Both the position numbers and the translations under genes were made by a program. The notes under the pieces are model-generated. The model saw nothing but the letters and a program-made list of their open reading frames with translations, searched no databases and was not told the origin of the DNA. From DATJFQ01 sp035492775 (lineage in GTDB: Bacteria > Acidobacteriota > Vicinamibacteria > Vicinamibacterales > 2-12-FULL-66-21): 64,000 nt of DNA. Of this stretch, positions 7,944 to 15,645 are shown piece by piece. Every line of letters starts with the position of its first letter. The stretch's first letter is position 1. Location of the stretch: NCBI GenBank assembly GCA_035492775.1, contig DATJIW010000099.1:1-64000 (forward strand). Direction: 5' to 3'.

Positions 7944-9311
7944 ATGACATCACCGACGATTCTCGTCGTTGACGACGAGGACTTGATCCGATGGTCGCTG
8001 GCAAGCCGCCTGGCAGACGAGGGCTACCGGGTGATCGAGGCCGCCACCGCGGCGGAAGCGTTGGAGCGGCATCGCGACAGCGAGGCCGATCTGGTCCTCC
8101 TCGACTACAAGCTGCCGGACGGCGACGGCCTCAGCGTCCTCACCCAAATCAAGCAAACGAATCCCGATACGCTCGTCATCCTTCTCACGGCCCACTCCAG
8201 CGTCGACATGGCCGTGGAGGCGATGAAACGCGGGGCGTTCCACTACGCGAACAAGCCCTTCAACCTCGATGAAATCGTTCTGCTGGTGCAGAAGGCGCTG
8301 GAAACGACGGCGCTGCGCCGTGAAGTGCGGATGCTGCGCGCGAACCAGGCGCAGCCCTACACCCTAGATCGGCTCGTCGGCGACAGCGAATCCATGGTCG
8401 GCACCCGCAACCTGCTGCACAGGGTGGCGCTGAGCCCGGCATCCACCGTACTCCTGATGGGCGAAAGCGGTACGGGCAAGGATCTGGCGGCCAAGATCAT
8501 TCACTATTCGAGCGACCGGGCCGCGAAGCCGTTCATGAACATCACCTGTTCGGCGCTTCCGGAAGCGCTCCTCGAGAGCGAACTTTTCGGGCACGAGCGC
8601 GGTGCGTTCACGGGCGCGGACCGCCAGAAACGCGGGCTCCTGGAATTGGCCGACGGCGGAACGGTGTTCCTCGACGAAATCGGTGAGATGCAGCCGATGC
8701 TGCAGGCGAAGCTGCTGCGCTTTCTCGAAGATCGTGCGTTCAAGCGTGTCGGCGGGGCGATTGACATCCAGGTGCAGGTCCGCGTCATCGCCGCGAGCAA
8801 CCGCAACCTGGAAGACGAAGTGAAACGCGGGCGGTTCAGGGAAGATCTCTATTATCGCCTCAACGTGATGCCGATTCTCATGCCGTCGCTGCGGATGCAC
8901 AGCGACGACATTCCACGGCTGATCGCCTACTACGTCGACAGCTTCAACACCGAATTCCGCAAACGGATCCGCCACATCGCCCCCGCGGCAATGGATCGGC
9001 TCAAGACATACCCCTGGCCCGGAAACGTTCGCGAGCTGCGGAATGCAGTCGAGCGCGCGATGCTCCTCGCGGATGGGGAGGAGCTCACGATCCACCATTT
9101 CCCGATGCTCGAGAAACGCGCCGGCGAGCTGAGCGAGTCCGTCGACCTTCCGGCCGAAGGCATCGATCTCGATCAGCTCGAACGGTCGCTCGTCGTCCAG
9201 GCGCTCCAGCGCACCGGCTGGAACCAGACGAAGGCGGCGACGCTGCTCGGCCTGAATCGCGACCAGATCCGCTACCGGATCGAGAAGTTCAAGCTCGAGA
9301 AGCCCGTGTAA
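7944..9311 (+). CDS. NtrC-family sigma-54 response regulator
   Basis: 455 residues with the full architecture: receiver with Asp54 in LLDYKLPDG, AAA+ domain with Walker A GESGTGKD (173-180), GAFTGA (220-225) and Walker B FLDEIGEM, and a C-terminal Fis helix-turn-helix (TKAATLLGLNRDQIRYRI). It resembles the AtoC/ZraR/HydG group. The cognate histidine kinase is not adjacent; the only one in the window is a soluble PAS kinase at 44 kb. It is the last gene of the nfu operon. A TATACT at 7930-7935, 8 bp before the ATG, could give an extra leaderless transcript. The 3' end overlaps the convergent flavodoxin gene by 23 bp. Confidence 0.93.
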   Translation: MTSPTILVVDDEDLIRWSLASRLADEGYRVIEAATAAEALERHRDSEADLVLLDYKLPDGDGLSVLTQIKQTNPDTLVILLTAHSSVDMAVEAMKRGAFHYANKPFNLDEIVLLVQKALETTALRREVRMLRANQAQPYTLDRLVGDSESMVGTRNLLHRVALSPASTVLLMGESGTGKDLAAKIIHYSSDRAAKPFMNITCSALPEALLESELFGHERGAFTGADRQKRGLLELADGGTVFLDEIGEMQPMLQAKLLRFLEDRAFKRVGGAIDIQVQVRVIAASNRNLEDEVKRGRFREDLYYRLNVMPILMPSLRMHSDDIPRLIAYYVDSFNTEFRKRIRHIAPAAMDRLKTYPWPGNVRELRNAVERAMLLADGEELTIHHFPMLEKRAGELSESVDLPAEGIDLDQLERSLVVQALQRTGWNQTKAATLLGLNRDQIRYRIEKFKLEKPV

Positions 9312-9864
9312 CCGACACGACGTCGGCGACGTACCGGTCCAGCAGCGGCCAGTTGGTGAATTCGTGGTCGACGCTCGTGTCCGTGGACGCGCCCTGCTGC
9401 CGCGCGATCCGCGCCATGATTTTCCGGATGACCCAGTTGTAGCGCGTGTACGCGAGCGCGCCGGCCACGGGGAAACAACACGCGGGTTTCCATCCCGTTT
9501 CCGTCACGAACACATCGATCATCCGCCGCGCGTCGCGCGCGGCCTGGGCCCGCCTGTCGGCCGGCGCCCGCAGATCCTCCGCGCCCGCTTCCGACAGCGT
9601 CACCGACACGAACACGGCGTGCAGGCGCTGCAGGTCGTCTCGGTAGCGGCGAACGAACCGGATCATCTCCCGCTCGTGATGTCCCGCGTGCACCGACGCG
9701 GCGACCCAGACCATCCGATACCGCGCCCATTCGACCGGGGCGCGCATCGTGCGGACGTCGCAGAATTCCGCTTCCACCCCGAACTTCCTGAGCCCCTGCG
9801 CGATCCGCTCGACGATCTTCCGGGTCTGTCCCTGTCGGGTTGCGTAGAAGATGCCCGCTCTCAT
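9289..9864 (-). CDS. HemG-like flavodoxin-domain protein
   Basis: A 191-residue flavodoxin-fold protein. The N-terminal FMN-phosphate loop is YATRQGQTRKI, the 50s segment ends in VAASVHAGHH and a later segment reads FVSVTLSEAG. These features match HemG-type, menaquinone-linked protoporphyrinogen oxidase/flavodoxin proteins. Sequence alone does not show whether it acts in haem synthesis or as a general redox partner. The ATG at 9864 has AGAGG 6 nt upstream. A clear sigma-54 promoter (9889-9903) precedes it, and the palindromic activator site at 9944-9978 is shared with the divergent yceI gene. Confidence 0.8.
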   Translation of the reverse strand: MRAGIFYATRQGQTRKIVERIAQGLRKFGVEAEFCDVRTMRAPVEWARYRMVWVAASVHAGHHEREMIRFVRRYRDDLQRLHAVFVSVTLSEAGAEDLRAPADRRAQAARDARRMIDVFVTETGWKPACCFPVAGALAYTRYNWVIRKIMARIARQQGASTDTSVDHEFTNWPLLDRYVADVVSVTRASRA

Positions 9865-9888
9865 GATGAACCTCTGACCCACCGAATC

Positions 9889-9903
9889 GCACGGGCTGTG
9901 CCA
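9889..9903 (-). promoter_or_regulatory. Putative sigma-54 promoter of the flavodoxin gene
   Basis: Minus-strand TGGCACAGCCCGTGC: the -24 element TGGCAC is perfect and the -12 element is GTGC, at exact spacing. The predicted start near 9877 leaves a 12-13 base leader containing AGAGG before the ATG at 9864. Confidence 0.6.
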
Positions 9904-9943
9904 TCGGTCCCCGCTGACAATCCGCGCAGATCGCAGTGGAACG

Positions 9944-9978
9944 GTGGGGAATTCTCCGCGCCACGCGGAAAACTCCAC
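9944..9978. promoter_or_regulatory. Palindromic upstream activator site, copy 2
   Basis: GTGGGGAATTCTCCGC (9944-9959) and GCGGAAAACTCCAC (9965-9978) form an imperfect inverted repeat with 11 of 14 pairs. It repeats copy 1 in GTGGGGAA, TCCGC and GCGGA with a centre one base shorter. It lies midway between two divergent sigma-54 promoters, about 85 bp from the flavodoxin start and 107 bp from the yceI start. Confidence 0.55.
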
Positions 9979-10042
9979 GCGCGCGGATGCCCTCGCCTTG
10001 GTGGAACTGCGGCAAATCCGGCCGAAACGAGCCATCTCGACG

Positions 10043-10057
10043 CGGTACGCCGGTTGC
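10043..10057 (+). promoter_or_regulatory. Putative sigma-54 promoter of yceI-porin
   Basis: CGGTACGCCGGTTGC: -24 GG at 10044-10045 and -12 TTGC with GC at 10056-10057, spacing exact, two mismatches to the consensus. The predicted start is near 10069, 39 bp before the YceI ATG. Confidence 0.5.
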
Positions 10058-10107
10058 CCTCACGGCCGGTGCGGCCACATCGGCCGCACGCATCAGCGAG
10101 GACTGTC

Positions 10108-10734
10108 ATGAAACGAGGACTGCTTGTCGGGTGGTCTGCAGTTGCGGTGCTGGCCGCGGGAGTTTCTCTGGCGGCACGTCCCACGGCGCCGGCGGATATC
10201 GCGCTTGCCATCGACACCGCGAAGGTCACGATTGCGGGCACGTCGAATATTCACGAGTACACGGCGTCGACGACGAACGTGCGGGTGACGCAGGCCCGGC
10301 TCGGCGCAGTGCTCGACGGACATTTCTGCGACGACGCGCTGAAGCCGGGGGCGGTTGAAGCGTTCGAGATCTCGATCGGCGCGGCCACCCTCACGTCACC
10401 GAAGGGGGAGGCGCTCGACAAGAACATGCGGAAGGCGCTCAAGACCGACCAGTTCCCGGAGATCAGGTTCCGGCTCGCGCGGCTGGAGACGACGGGCAAA
10501 CCGGCGGGAACGGCAAAGGCGATCGGCACTTTGATCATCGCGGGGGTCGAGCGGGAGGTCGCGCTCGATATCACCACCAGGGCGGACGGTGGAAAGCTGT
10601 TCGTCCAGGGGCATCTCGACCTGCTGATGACCGACTACGGCATCAAGCCGCCAACCGCAATGATGGGCATGCTCAAGACCGATCCAAAAGTAACCGTGAC
10701 GTTCGAAACCGTGCTGGCAGTACCGCTCTCATAA
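10108..10734 (+). CDS. YceI-family periplasmic lipid-binding protein
   Basis: A 208-residue exported protein. Residues 1-24 form a signal peptide ending near LAARP. The rest is a YceI beta-barrel: IDTAKVTIAGTSNIHEYT, a middle segment on low-threshold crosses (LDKNMRKALKTDQFPEIRF) and a C-terminal DYGIKPP motif typical of the family. YceI proteins are lipocalin-like carriers of polyisoprenoids induced by stress or high pH. The ATG at 10108 follows a sigma-54 promoter at 10043-10057. The downstream porin begins 50 bp later and probably shares the transcript. Confidence 0.92.
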   Translation: MKRGLLVGWSAVAVLAAGVSLAARPTAPADIALAIDTAKVTIAGTSNIHEYTASTTNVRVTQARLGAVLDGHFCDDALKPGAVEAFEISIGAATLTSPKGEALDKNMRKALKTDQFPEIRFRLARLETTGKPAGTAKAIGTLIIAGVEREVALDITTRADGGKLFVQGHLDLLMTDYGIKPPTAMMGMLKTDPKVTVTFETVLAVPLS

Positions 10735-10784
10735 CTCACGATGCTCTTAACCGCGCTTCATAGATCCCGCAGAGGATGACGACC

Positions 10785-12254
10785 ATGAGATCAACATCTA
10801 CTCTCTCGACGATGCTGCTCGTCGCCGCGCTCTCGGCGCCAGCGGCGCTCGCGCAGCAACCTCAGGACAGTTCGGCGCCGCCAACCGACGCCACGGCGAC
10901 CACGGCGAAGCCGGCCGCGGCGGCGCCCTCAGCCACGCCCGCCGACCCGGCGAAGGCGGATCCGGTGGACCCGGCGAAGGCCGCCGAAGATGCCGCGAAG
11001 CAGGCGGCGGAAGATTCCTGGAAGAAGGGACGCCCGATCACAATCCAGTACTACCGCCCGCAGGACAAGCGCGGGATCAACATGTTCGAGACGACGAAGG
11101 ATCCCGGCGTCGAGTTCACCGGGTTCAAGCTGGACTTCGGCGCCGCGTTCACGGCTCAGGCGCAGGACCTGTCGCACAGCAACAGCGCCATACCCGTCGT
11201 CGTGAACGGTGTCGACGCCAACCGCCTCGCTGACATCGGACTCGGCTTCAACAATCCGACGGCGAACCTGAACCTGCACGTGCAGCTCGCGCCCGGCGTC
11301 CGGGTGGCGCTGACCAGCTATCTGTCGGCACGGCACCACAACGAGACCTGGGTGAAGGACGGCTACATCCAGATCGATCAATCGCCGCTTGGCTGGACCC
11401 CGATGAAGATGCTGATGGAAATCGCGACAATCCGCGTAGGCGACTTCGAAATCAACTACGGCGACACGCACTTCCGCCGGACCGACAACGGAAACGCCAT
11501 CTACAACCCGTTCATCGGCAACTACATGATGGACGCGTTCACGACGCAGATTGGCGGAGAGCTGTACCTGAAACCGGGCAGCATGATCGGCATGGTGGCG
11601 CTGACGGCGGGAGAACTCCGCGGCACGGTCCAGACACCGCAGAAACGCAGCCCCGTCTTCATCGGCAAACTTGGGTTCGATCACAAGTTCAACCCCGACC
11701 TGCGCGTGCGGCTCACGGGCTCGATGTACAAGACGAACAAGGCGATGAGCGACACCCTCTACAGCGGCGACCGCGCGGGCTCACGCTACTACTTCGTCCT
11801 GGAGAACACGCAGGCGACCGAGTCGGCGCAGAAGGACTCGGGCATGCTGCAGCCCGGCTTCTCGAACCGCGTGACCGCGTTTCAGATGAACCCGTTCGTG
11901 AAATATCGCGGACTGGAGCTGTTCGGCGTCGTCGAGCGGTCGAAGGGCGGCGCGCTCGCCGACACGAACGACCGCACCTGGCATCAGTACGCGCTTGATA
12001 CCGTCTACCGGTTCGCGCCGAATGAGCAGCTGTTCGTCGGGGCGCGGTACAACAAGGCGTACGGGCAGCTGCCGGCCGTGGTCGGCAACGCCGGAGCGGA
12101 TCGCTGGCAATTCTCCGGCGGCTGGTTCATCACCGCGAACGTCGTCGCGAAGGGGGAGTACGTCGACCAGACGTACTTCGGCTACCCCGTCACCAACATC
12201 AGGAACGGCGGCAAGTTCCACGGATTCATGGCCGAAGGGACGATCGCCTTCTGA
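10785..12254 (+). CDS. Outer-membrane beta-barrel porin-like protein
   Basis: 489 residues with an N-terminal signal peptide ending ALAQ, then an Ala/Pro/Asp/Lys-rich linker (about 22-75, with repeated DPAKA), then alternating amphipathic strands rich in Tyr, Asn and Gly. The last residue is Phe, as in many outer-membrane barrels recognised by the BAM machinery. No TonB box is present. It is likely a porin; the substrate is unknown. ATGs exist at 10776 and 10785. AGAGG abuts the first with no spacer and lies 9 nt before the second, so 10785 is preferred. A strong terminator follows at 12277-12308. Confidence 0.82.
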   Translation: MRSTSTLSTMLLVAALSAPAALAQQPQDSSAPPTDATATTAKPAAAAPSATPADPAKADPVDPAKAAEDAAKQAAEDSWKKGRPITIQYYRPQDKRGINMFETTKDPGVEFTGFKLDFGAAFTAQAQDLSHSNSAIPVVVNGVDANRLADIGLGFNNPTANLNLHVQLAPGVRVALTSYLSARHHNETWVKDGYIQIDQSPLGWTPMKMLMEIATIRVGDFEINYGDTHFRRTDNGNAIYNPFIGNYMMDAFTTQIGGELYLKPGSMIGMVALTAGELRGTVQTPQKRSPVFIGKLGFDHKFNPDLRVRLTGSMYKTNKAMSDTLYSGDRAGSRYYFVLENTQATESAQKDSGMLQPGFSNRVTAFQMNPFVKYRGLELFGVVERSKGGALADTNDRTWHQYALDTVYRFAPNEQLFVGARYNKAYGQLPAVVGNAGADRWQFSGGWFITANVVAKGEYVDQTYFGYPVTNIRNGGKFHGFMAEGTIAF

Positions 12255-12276
12255 ACCTTGATCGTCGGGAACGATG

Positions 12277-12308
12277 GGCTGGCGGCTCACGCCGCCAGCC
12301 TTTCGTTT
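12277..12308 (+). terminator. Rho-independent terminator after the porin gene
   Basis: A perfect 10-bp stem (GGCTGGCGGC / GCCGCCAGCC) with a TCAC loop and the T-rich tail TTTCGTTT. It lies 22 bp after the porin stop codon. Confidence 0.85.
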
Positions 12309-12343
12309 GTCGACGCGCTGCTGCGGACGATTCGACCGGTTGC

Positions 12344-12359
12344 GCGAAATATTCCCCAC
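12344..12359 (-). promoter_or_regulatory. Half-copy of the palindromic activator site upstream of usp
   Basis: The minus strand reads GTGGGGAATATTTCGC. It matches 13 of 16 bases of the left arm of the 9944 site. It lies about 95-100 bp upstream of a weak -24/-12-like element (12420-12434). The second arm is not recognisable, so this may be a half-site or chance. Confidence 0.3.
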
Positions 12360-12419
12360 GTTCGCCGTGCTCTTCGGCCGCGATCGGCTGTTTTTGGGGC
12401 AAATCTTCACAACTGCTGG

Positions 12420-12434
12420 CGGCGGGGAGTTTGC
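12420..12434 (+). promoter_or_regulatory. Weak sigma-54-like promoter before the second usp
   Basis: CGGCGGGGAGTTTGC has GG and TTGC at correct spacing but a poor -24 flank. The implied start at about 12446 is two bases before the ATG, the same near-leaderless geometry as the CoA-synthetase promoter. Confidence 0.3.
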
Positions 12435-12447
12435 TCTCGTCCAGGGC

Positions 12448-12960
12448 ATGATTTCCATCCACCGCATTCTCGTTGCGACCGATTTCGGCCTTGCGTCCGA
12501 ATCGGCGCTGCAGTACGGGCGCGAATTGGCCCGAAGCTTCGGCGCCGACCTGCACGTCCTGCACGTTACGGAGAACCTCTTCGCGCGTGCTGTGGACGCT
12601 TATAGCTATGTCCCGCTGGAACTCCAGCAGGAGCTCGAGGTGGAGAGCCAGAAACAGACCGAGGCACTGCTCGACGATGAAGACCGCCGCGAGCTGCACG
12701 CCATTGCCGCGACGGTGACGAGCAACACGCCGGCGGACACGATTGTCGAGTACGCGCGCGACCACCACATCGGCCTGATCGTCGTCGGCACCCATGGCCA
12801 TGGCATGGTTGCGCACCTGTTCCTCGGGAGCGTCGCCGAACACGTCGTCCGCACGGCGCCGTGTCCGGTGCTGACAGTGCGCAATCCGGAGCAGGAATTC
12901 GTGTTTCCGGACGCCCTCGTCCTTGCCGAGCGGACAGCGGCGACAGAGCCTCGGAACTAG
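12448..12960 (+). CDS. Universal stress protein UspA (single domain)
   Basis: 170 residues with one Usp fold: ISIHRILVATDFGLASESAL at the N-terminus and the ATP-binding loop GTHGHGMVAHLFLGSVAEHV, which keeps the G-2x-G-9x-G(S/T) pattern. The ATG at 12448 begins the conserved first strand; the frame is open upstream to 12274 but those residues are unlike Usp. No good ribosome site is present (AGGG is one base away), consistent with a leaderless mRNA. A half-copy of the activator palindrome lies about 100 bp upstream, which would place it in the same regulon as yceI and the flavodoxin. Confidence 0.88.
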   Translation: MISIHRILVATDFGLASESALQYGRELARSFGADLHVLHVTENLFARAVDAYSYVPLELQQELEVESQKQTEALLDDEDRRELHAIAATVTSNTPADTIVEYARDHHIGLIVVGTHGHGMVAHLFLGSVAEHVVRTAPCPVLTVRNPEQEFVFPDALVLAERTAATEPRN

Positions 12961-13055
12961 TGGACGGCGCGGGCGGCGGTCGATCGCGCCGTCGCCCGCC
13001 GGCCCTCGTGAGTTGGACGTACGCACTTCGACAAATCAGTTCGTGAGGCAAGGCA

Positions 13056-13664
13056 ATGCGCTCTGCAGCGTTGGCGGCAGTAATCGTGACGGCGGTCGCA
13101 TTGATCGCGGCGCCGCTCCGTGCCGCTGATCCGTCGACCGTCAACTCCGACCTCGTCGTCCGCGAGTCTGAAGGCGTGTATTTCGTGGCCGCCCGCTTCC
13201 AGGTGGCGCGACCCCGAGACGTGGCGCTGGGCGTCCTGACGGATTACGAACGCATCCCCGAGTTCATGCCCGGCGTGGAGACCAGCGTGGTGCTCGAGCG
13301 GACGCCGGGGCGCGCCGTCATCCAGCAGGAGGCGACATCACGTCTGATGATGTTCAAGAAGCGGGTTCGCCTCGTGCTGGAAATCGAGGAAGGGTCGAAT
13401 ATGCTCCGTTTCCGCGATCGCTGCGGTCAGAGCTTCGAGCAATACGAGGGCGCGTGGAGACTTTCCGCGGTGTCGGGCGGCACCGACATCGTTTATGAGC
13501 TCACGGCGCGCCCGGCGTTCGACGTGCCCGAGTTCGTCCTGAAACGGCTGCTCAAACGCGACTCGGGGCTGATGATCCAGGGGCTGCGCCGCGAGATCGA
13601 ACGACGGCCTGCGCAGAGGGTGGCCGCAGACGGCGCGACGATTGACAAGGGAGGCCAGCGATGA
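13056..13664 (+). CDS. Secreted SRPBCC (START/cyclase-like) protein
   Basis: 202 residues: signal peptide (about 1-23, ending LRAAD), then a helix-grip fold of the polyketide cyclase/dehydrase type (DVALGVLTDYERIPEFMPGV, later YEGAWRLSAVSGGTDIVYEL). Such domains bind hydrophobic ligands. The C-terminus ends in a long basic helix. The start codon overlaps nothing, and GAGG lies about 9 nt upstream. The next gene overlaps by 4 bp and is also SRPBCC, so the two are translationally coupled and may bind related ligands. The actual ligand is unknown. Confidence 0.8.
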   Translation: MRSAALAAVIVTAVALIAAPLRAADPSTVNSDLVVRESEGVYFVAARFQVARPRDVALGVLTDYERIPEFMPGVETSVVLERTPGRAVIQQEATSRLMMFKKRVRLVLEIEEGSNMLRFRDRCGQSFEQYEGAWRLSAVSGGTDIVYELTARPAFDVPEFVLKRLLKRDSGLMIQGLRREIERRPAQRVAADGATIDKGGQR

Positions 13665-14329
13665 CCCCGTATGCCTTGATGCTGTCGCTCCTGTTCGCGT
13701 GGGCGATCGCGGTACTCTGGCGCACGCGGCGCTACGCATTTGCCTGGGGCGCTACGCCCGATGAGCTGGGCCGGAACTGGCCGGGCGACGAGTTGTGTCC
13801 GGGTTCTCGCAGCGTCGCGACGCGAGCGATCGCGATTGACGCTCCTGCGGACGTTGTGTGGAGCTACATCGCCCAAATCGGCCAGGACAGGGCGGGCTTC
13901 TACAGCTACACGCGGCTCGAGAACCTGTTCCGCTGCGCAATGCCGAACGTGTCCGCGATCGTGCCCGCGTGGCAGCACCGCAAGGCGGGCGAGACCGTTT
14001 GGCTGGCGCGCGCCGACAGGTACAAGGGAGAGGCGCGGCTCAAGGTCGCGCGCGTGGACGAGCGCCGCGATCTCGTTCTGACGTCTCCCGCGGACTGGGG
14101 CCGCGTCGTCCGGAAGGAGCACGCGCGCGAAGGCGCGTGGGCGCTCGTGGTGATTCCGACAGGCGCGACTGCGTGCCGGTTGATCGTGCGTTCGCGAGGC
14201 CCCGAAGGCGGTGGCGTGCTCAGCGCGCTGACCCGGGCGCTCGTGTTCGATCCGGCGCACTTCATCATGGAGCGCCGCATGATGCGCCATATCAAGCAGC
14301 TTGCCGAAGTGTCGGCGGCGCGCCACTGA
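13661..14329 (+). CDS. SRPBCC-fold membrane-anchored protein
   Basis: 222 residues. The N-terminus is a single membrane segment (MLSLLFAWAIAVLWR). An SRPBCC-like segment follows (IAIDAPADVVWSYIAQIGQD, GFYSYTRLENLF) and a C-terminal part with ALVVIPTGATACRLIVRSR. Similar stand-alone proteins are common in environmental bacteria and have no assigned function. It overlaps the previous gene at ATGA (13661-13664). It is convergent with a PEP-CTERM gene 34 bp downstream. Confidence 0.78.
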   Translation: MTPYALMLSLLFAWAIAVLWRTRRYAFAWGATPDELGRNWPGDELCPGSRSVATRAIAIDAPADVVWSYIAQIGQDRAGFYSYTRLENLFRCAMPNVSAIVPAWQHRKAGETVWLARADRYKGEARLKVARVDERRDLVLTSPADWGRVVRKEHAREGAWALVVIPTGATACRLIVRSRGPEGGGVLSALTRALVFDPAHFIMERRMMRHIKQLAEVSAARH

Positions 14330-14363
14330 CAAGCAGCAGGCGCGCTCTCAGCCGCGGGCGCTG

Positions 14364-15020
14364 TCAGGTACGACGGCGCACGAGAAACGCCACGCCCGAT
14401 CCGAGCAGCACGAGCGACGCGGGCTCCGGCGTGGGCGAGCCGGCAGCGGAGCTGAAATCATACGTAATGCTCTCGGCTGTATACAGGCCGGCCGTCGGGT
14501 TCGCCATGAAGCTGATTGTCGCGGTGCCGTTGCCGATGAGGTCCGCGCTGTAAAACGGCGGGTTCGGATCATTGAACGACGTAAACGCCTGAAGACTTCC
14601 GGTCATGCTGAATGGGGCGGTGAAGATCAGATGGTCCGGCGTGATGTCGCTGCTCGAAAACGTCGGGCCTTTGAAATCGAAGTTCACGAAGAACGTCGTC
14701 GGGGATGGATACAGCGTCCCGCCGAGCGTGTTGTTCGTGCTCCCCTCCGAGGAGCAACTCACGCACGTGCTGCTGAAGCTCAGGGTCACCGGTTGATCCG
14801 ACGAACATGGGCTGCAGTCGAGCGCCACGGTTGTGGACCAGCCGTCCGGCAGGCCCGCACTCGCGGCGAGACCTGAACCTGTAAAAGAGAACGAACCGCC
14901 GGACAGCGTCGCCACCGCTTGGCCGCCGGTGATTGCGACCGGATCGGCCGAGGCAGGAGGGGCACCGATTAGTCCAATGAGGACAACAGCCGCCAGAGTA
15001 TGGAGAACCGCTTGCCGCAT
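14364..15020 (-). CDS. PEP-CTERM sorting-domain exported protein
   Basis: 218 residues. A signal peptide (ending ASADP) begins the protein. A beta-rich middle has a Cys-Ser pair (CSPCSS, CVSCSS). The C-terminus has the full tripartite PEP-CTERM signal: TPEPAS, a hydrophobic segment (LVLLGSGVAFLV) and the basic tail RRRT. The signal directs cleavage and anchoring by an exosortase, which is not in this window. GGAGG precedes the ATG by 6 nt. The function of the mature part is unknown. Confidence 0.88.
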   Translation of the reverse strand: MRQAVLHTLAAVVLIGLIGAPPASADPVAITGGQAVATLSGGSFSFTGSGLAASAGLPDGWSTTVALDCSPCSSDQPVTLSFSSTCVSCSSEGSTNNTLGGTLYPSPTTFFVNFDFKGPTFSSSDITPDHLIFTAPFSMTGSLQAFTSFNDPNPPFYSADLIGNGTATISFMANPTAGLYTAESITYDFSSAAGSPTPEPASLVLLGSGVAFLVRRRT

Positions 15021-15091
15021 TCAACACCTCCGGCGCCGCAGGTGCAAGCCGGCCGCCCATATGCCGCAAGTTCGTTCGTCGGCCGTCGTGT

Positions 15092-15622
15092 TCACTTCGC
15101 CAGAGCCCGTTCCAGTTCTTCGAGGCGTTGATTGATTTCCGTCCAACGCGACTGCTCGGCTGTCAGCTGAGACGCTGCGTCAGCCTCTTCCGCATTGAGC
15201 CGCTGCAGTTCCGCCGTACGCTGCGCGATCTGCCGCTTCATGAACGGCATCTGCGACTCAAGCTGGTTGCGCTCGTCGAGGTTCACGTTCTGTTGAAGTG
15301 CCCGCTGCATTTTTTCCAATGCGTCGGTCTGCCGGACAATCTCATCTTGCGTCTGCGTGATTTGCGCGCGGAAGTCATCGGCCCTCCTGACCAGCGAATT
15401 CACGCGCTGCTCCTGCATCTGGAGCCGGCCGAAGGCCAGTTGCACGCGGGGTCCGGCAGACGCCATTTGTTCCATCGCCGCACGAAGTCCGTGAACCTCC
15501 ACGAGAAGCGCCGCGAGCGTGTCTTGATTTGAGGCTGCCGTTTGACCGAAAACAGGGACTCGAAGCACGACGATCGCGAGCAGGACGACTATCGGAATCC
15601 ACGGGGCCGAGTAGCGCTTCAT
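15092..15622 (-). CDS. Secreted coiled-coil protein of unknown function
   Basis: 176 residues. The N-terminal hydrophobic segment (IVVLLAIVVLRVPVFGQ) is a signal peptide or anchor. Nearly all the remainder is a heptad-rich coiled coil high in Gln, Glu, Arg and Leu (EKMQRALQQNVNLDERN and onward to the end). No catalytic motif is seen. It begins 23 bp after the end of the upstream secreted gene and probably shares its transcript. A periplasmic structural or adaptor role is possible but not shown. Confidence 0.75.
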   Translation of the reverse strand: MKRYSAPWIPIVVLLAIVVLRVPVFGQTAASNQDTLAALLVEVHGLRAAMEQMASAGPRVQLAFGRLQMQEQRVNSLVRRADDFRAQITQTQDEIVRQTDALEKMQRALQQNVNLDERNQLESQMPFMKRQIAQRTAELQRLNAEEADAASQLTAEQSRWTEINQRLEELERALAK

Positions 15623-15645
15623 TGTTGCCTCCGCCAAACGAATCG

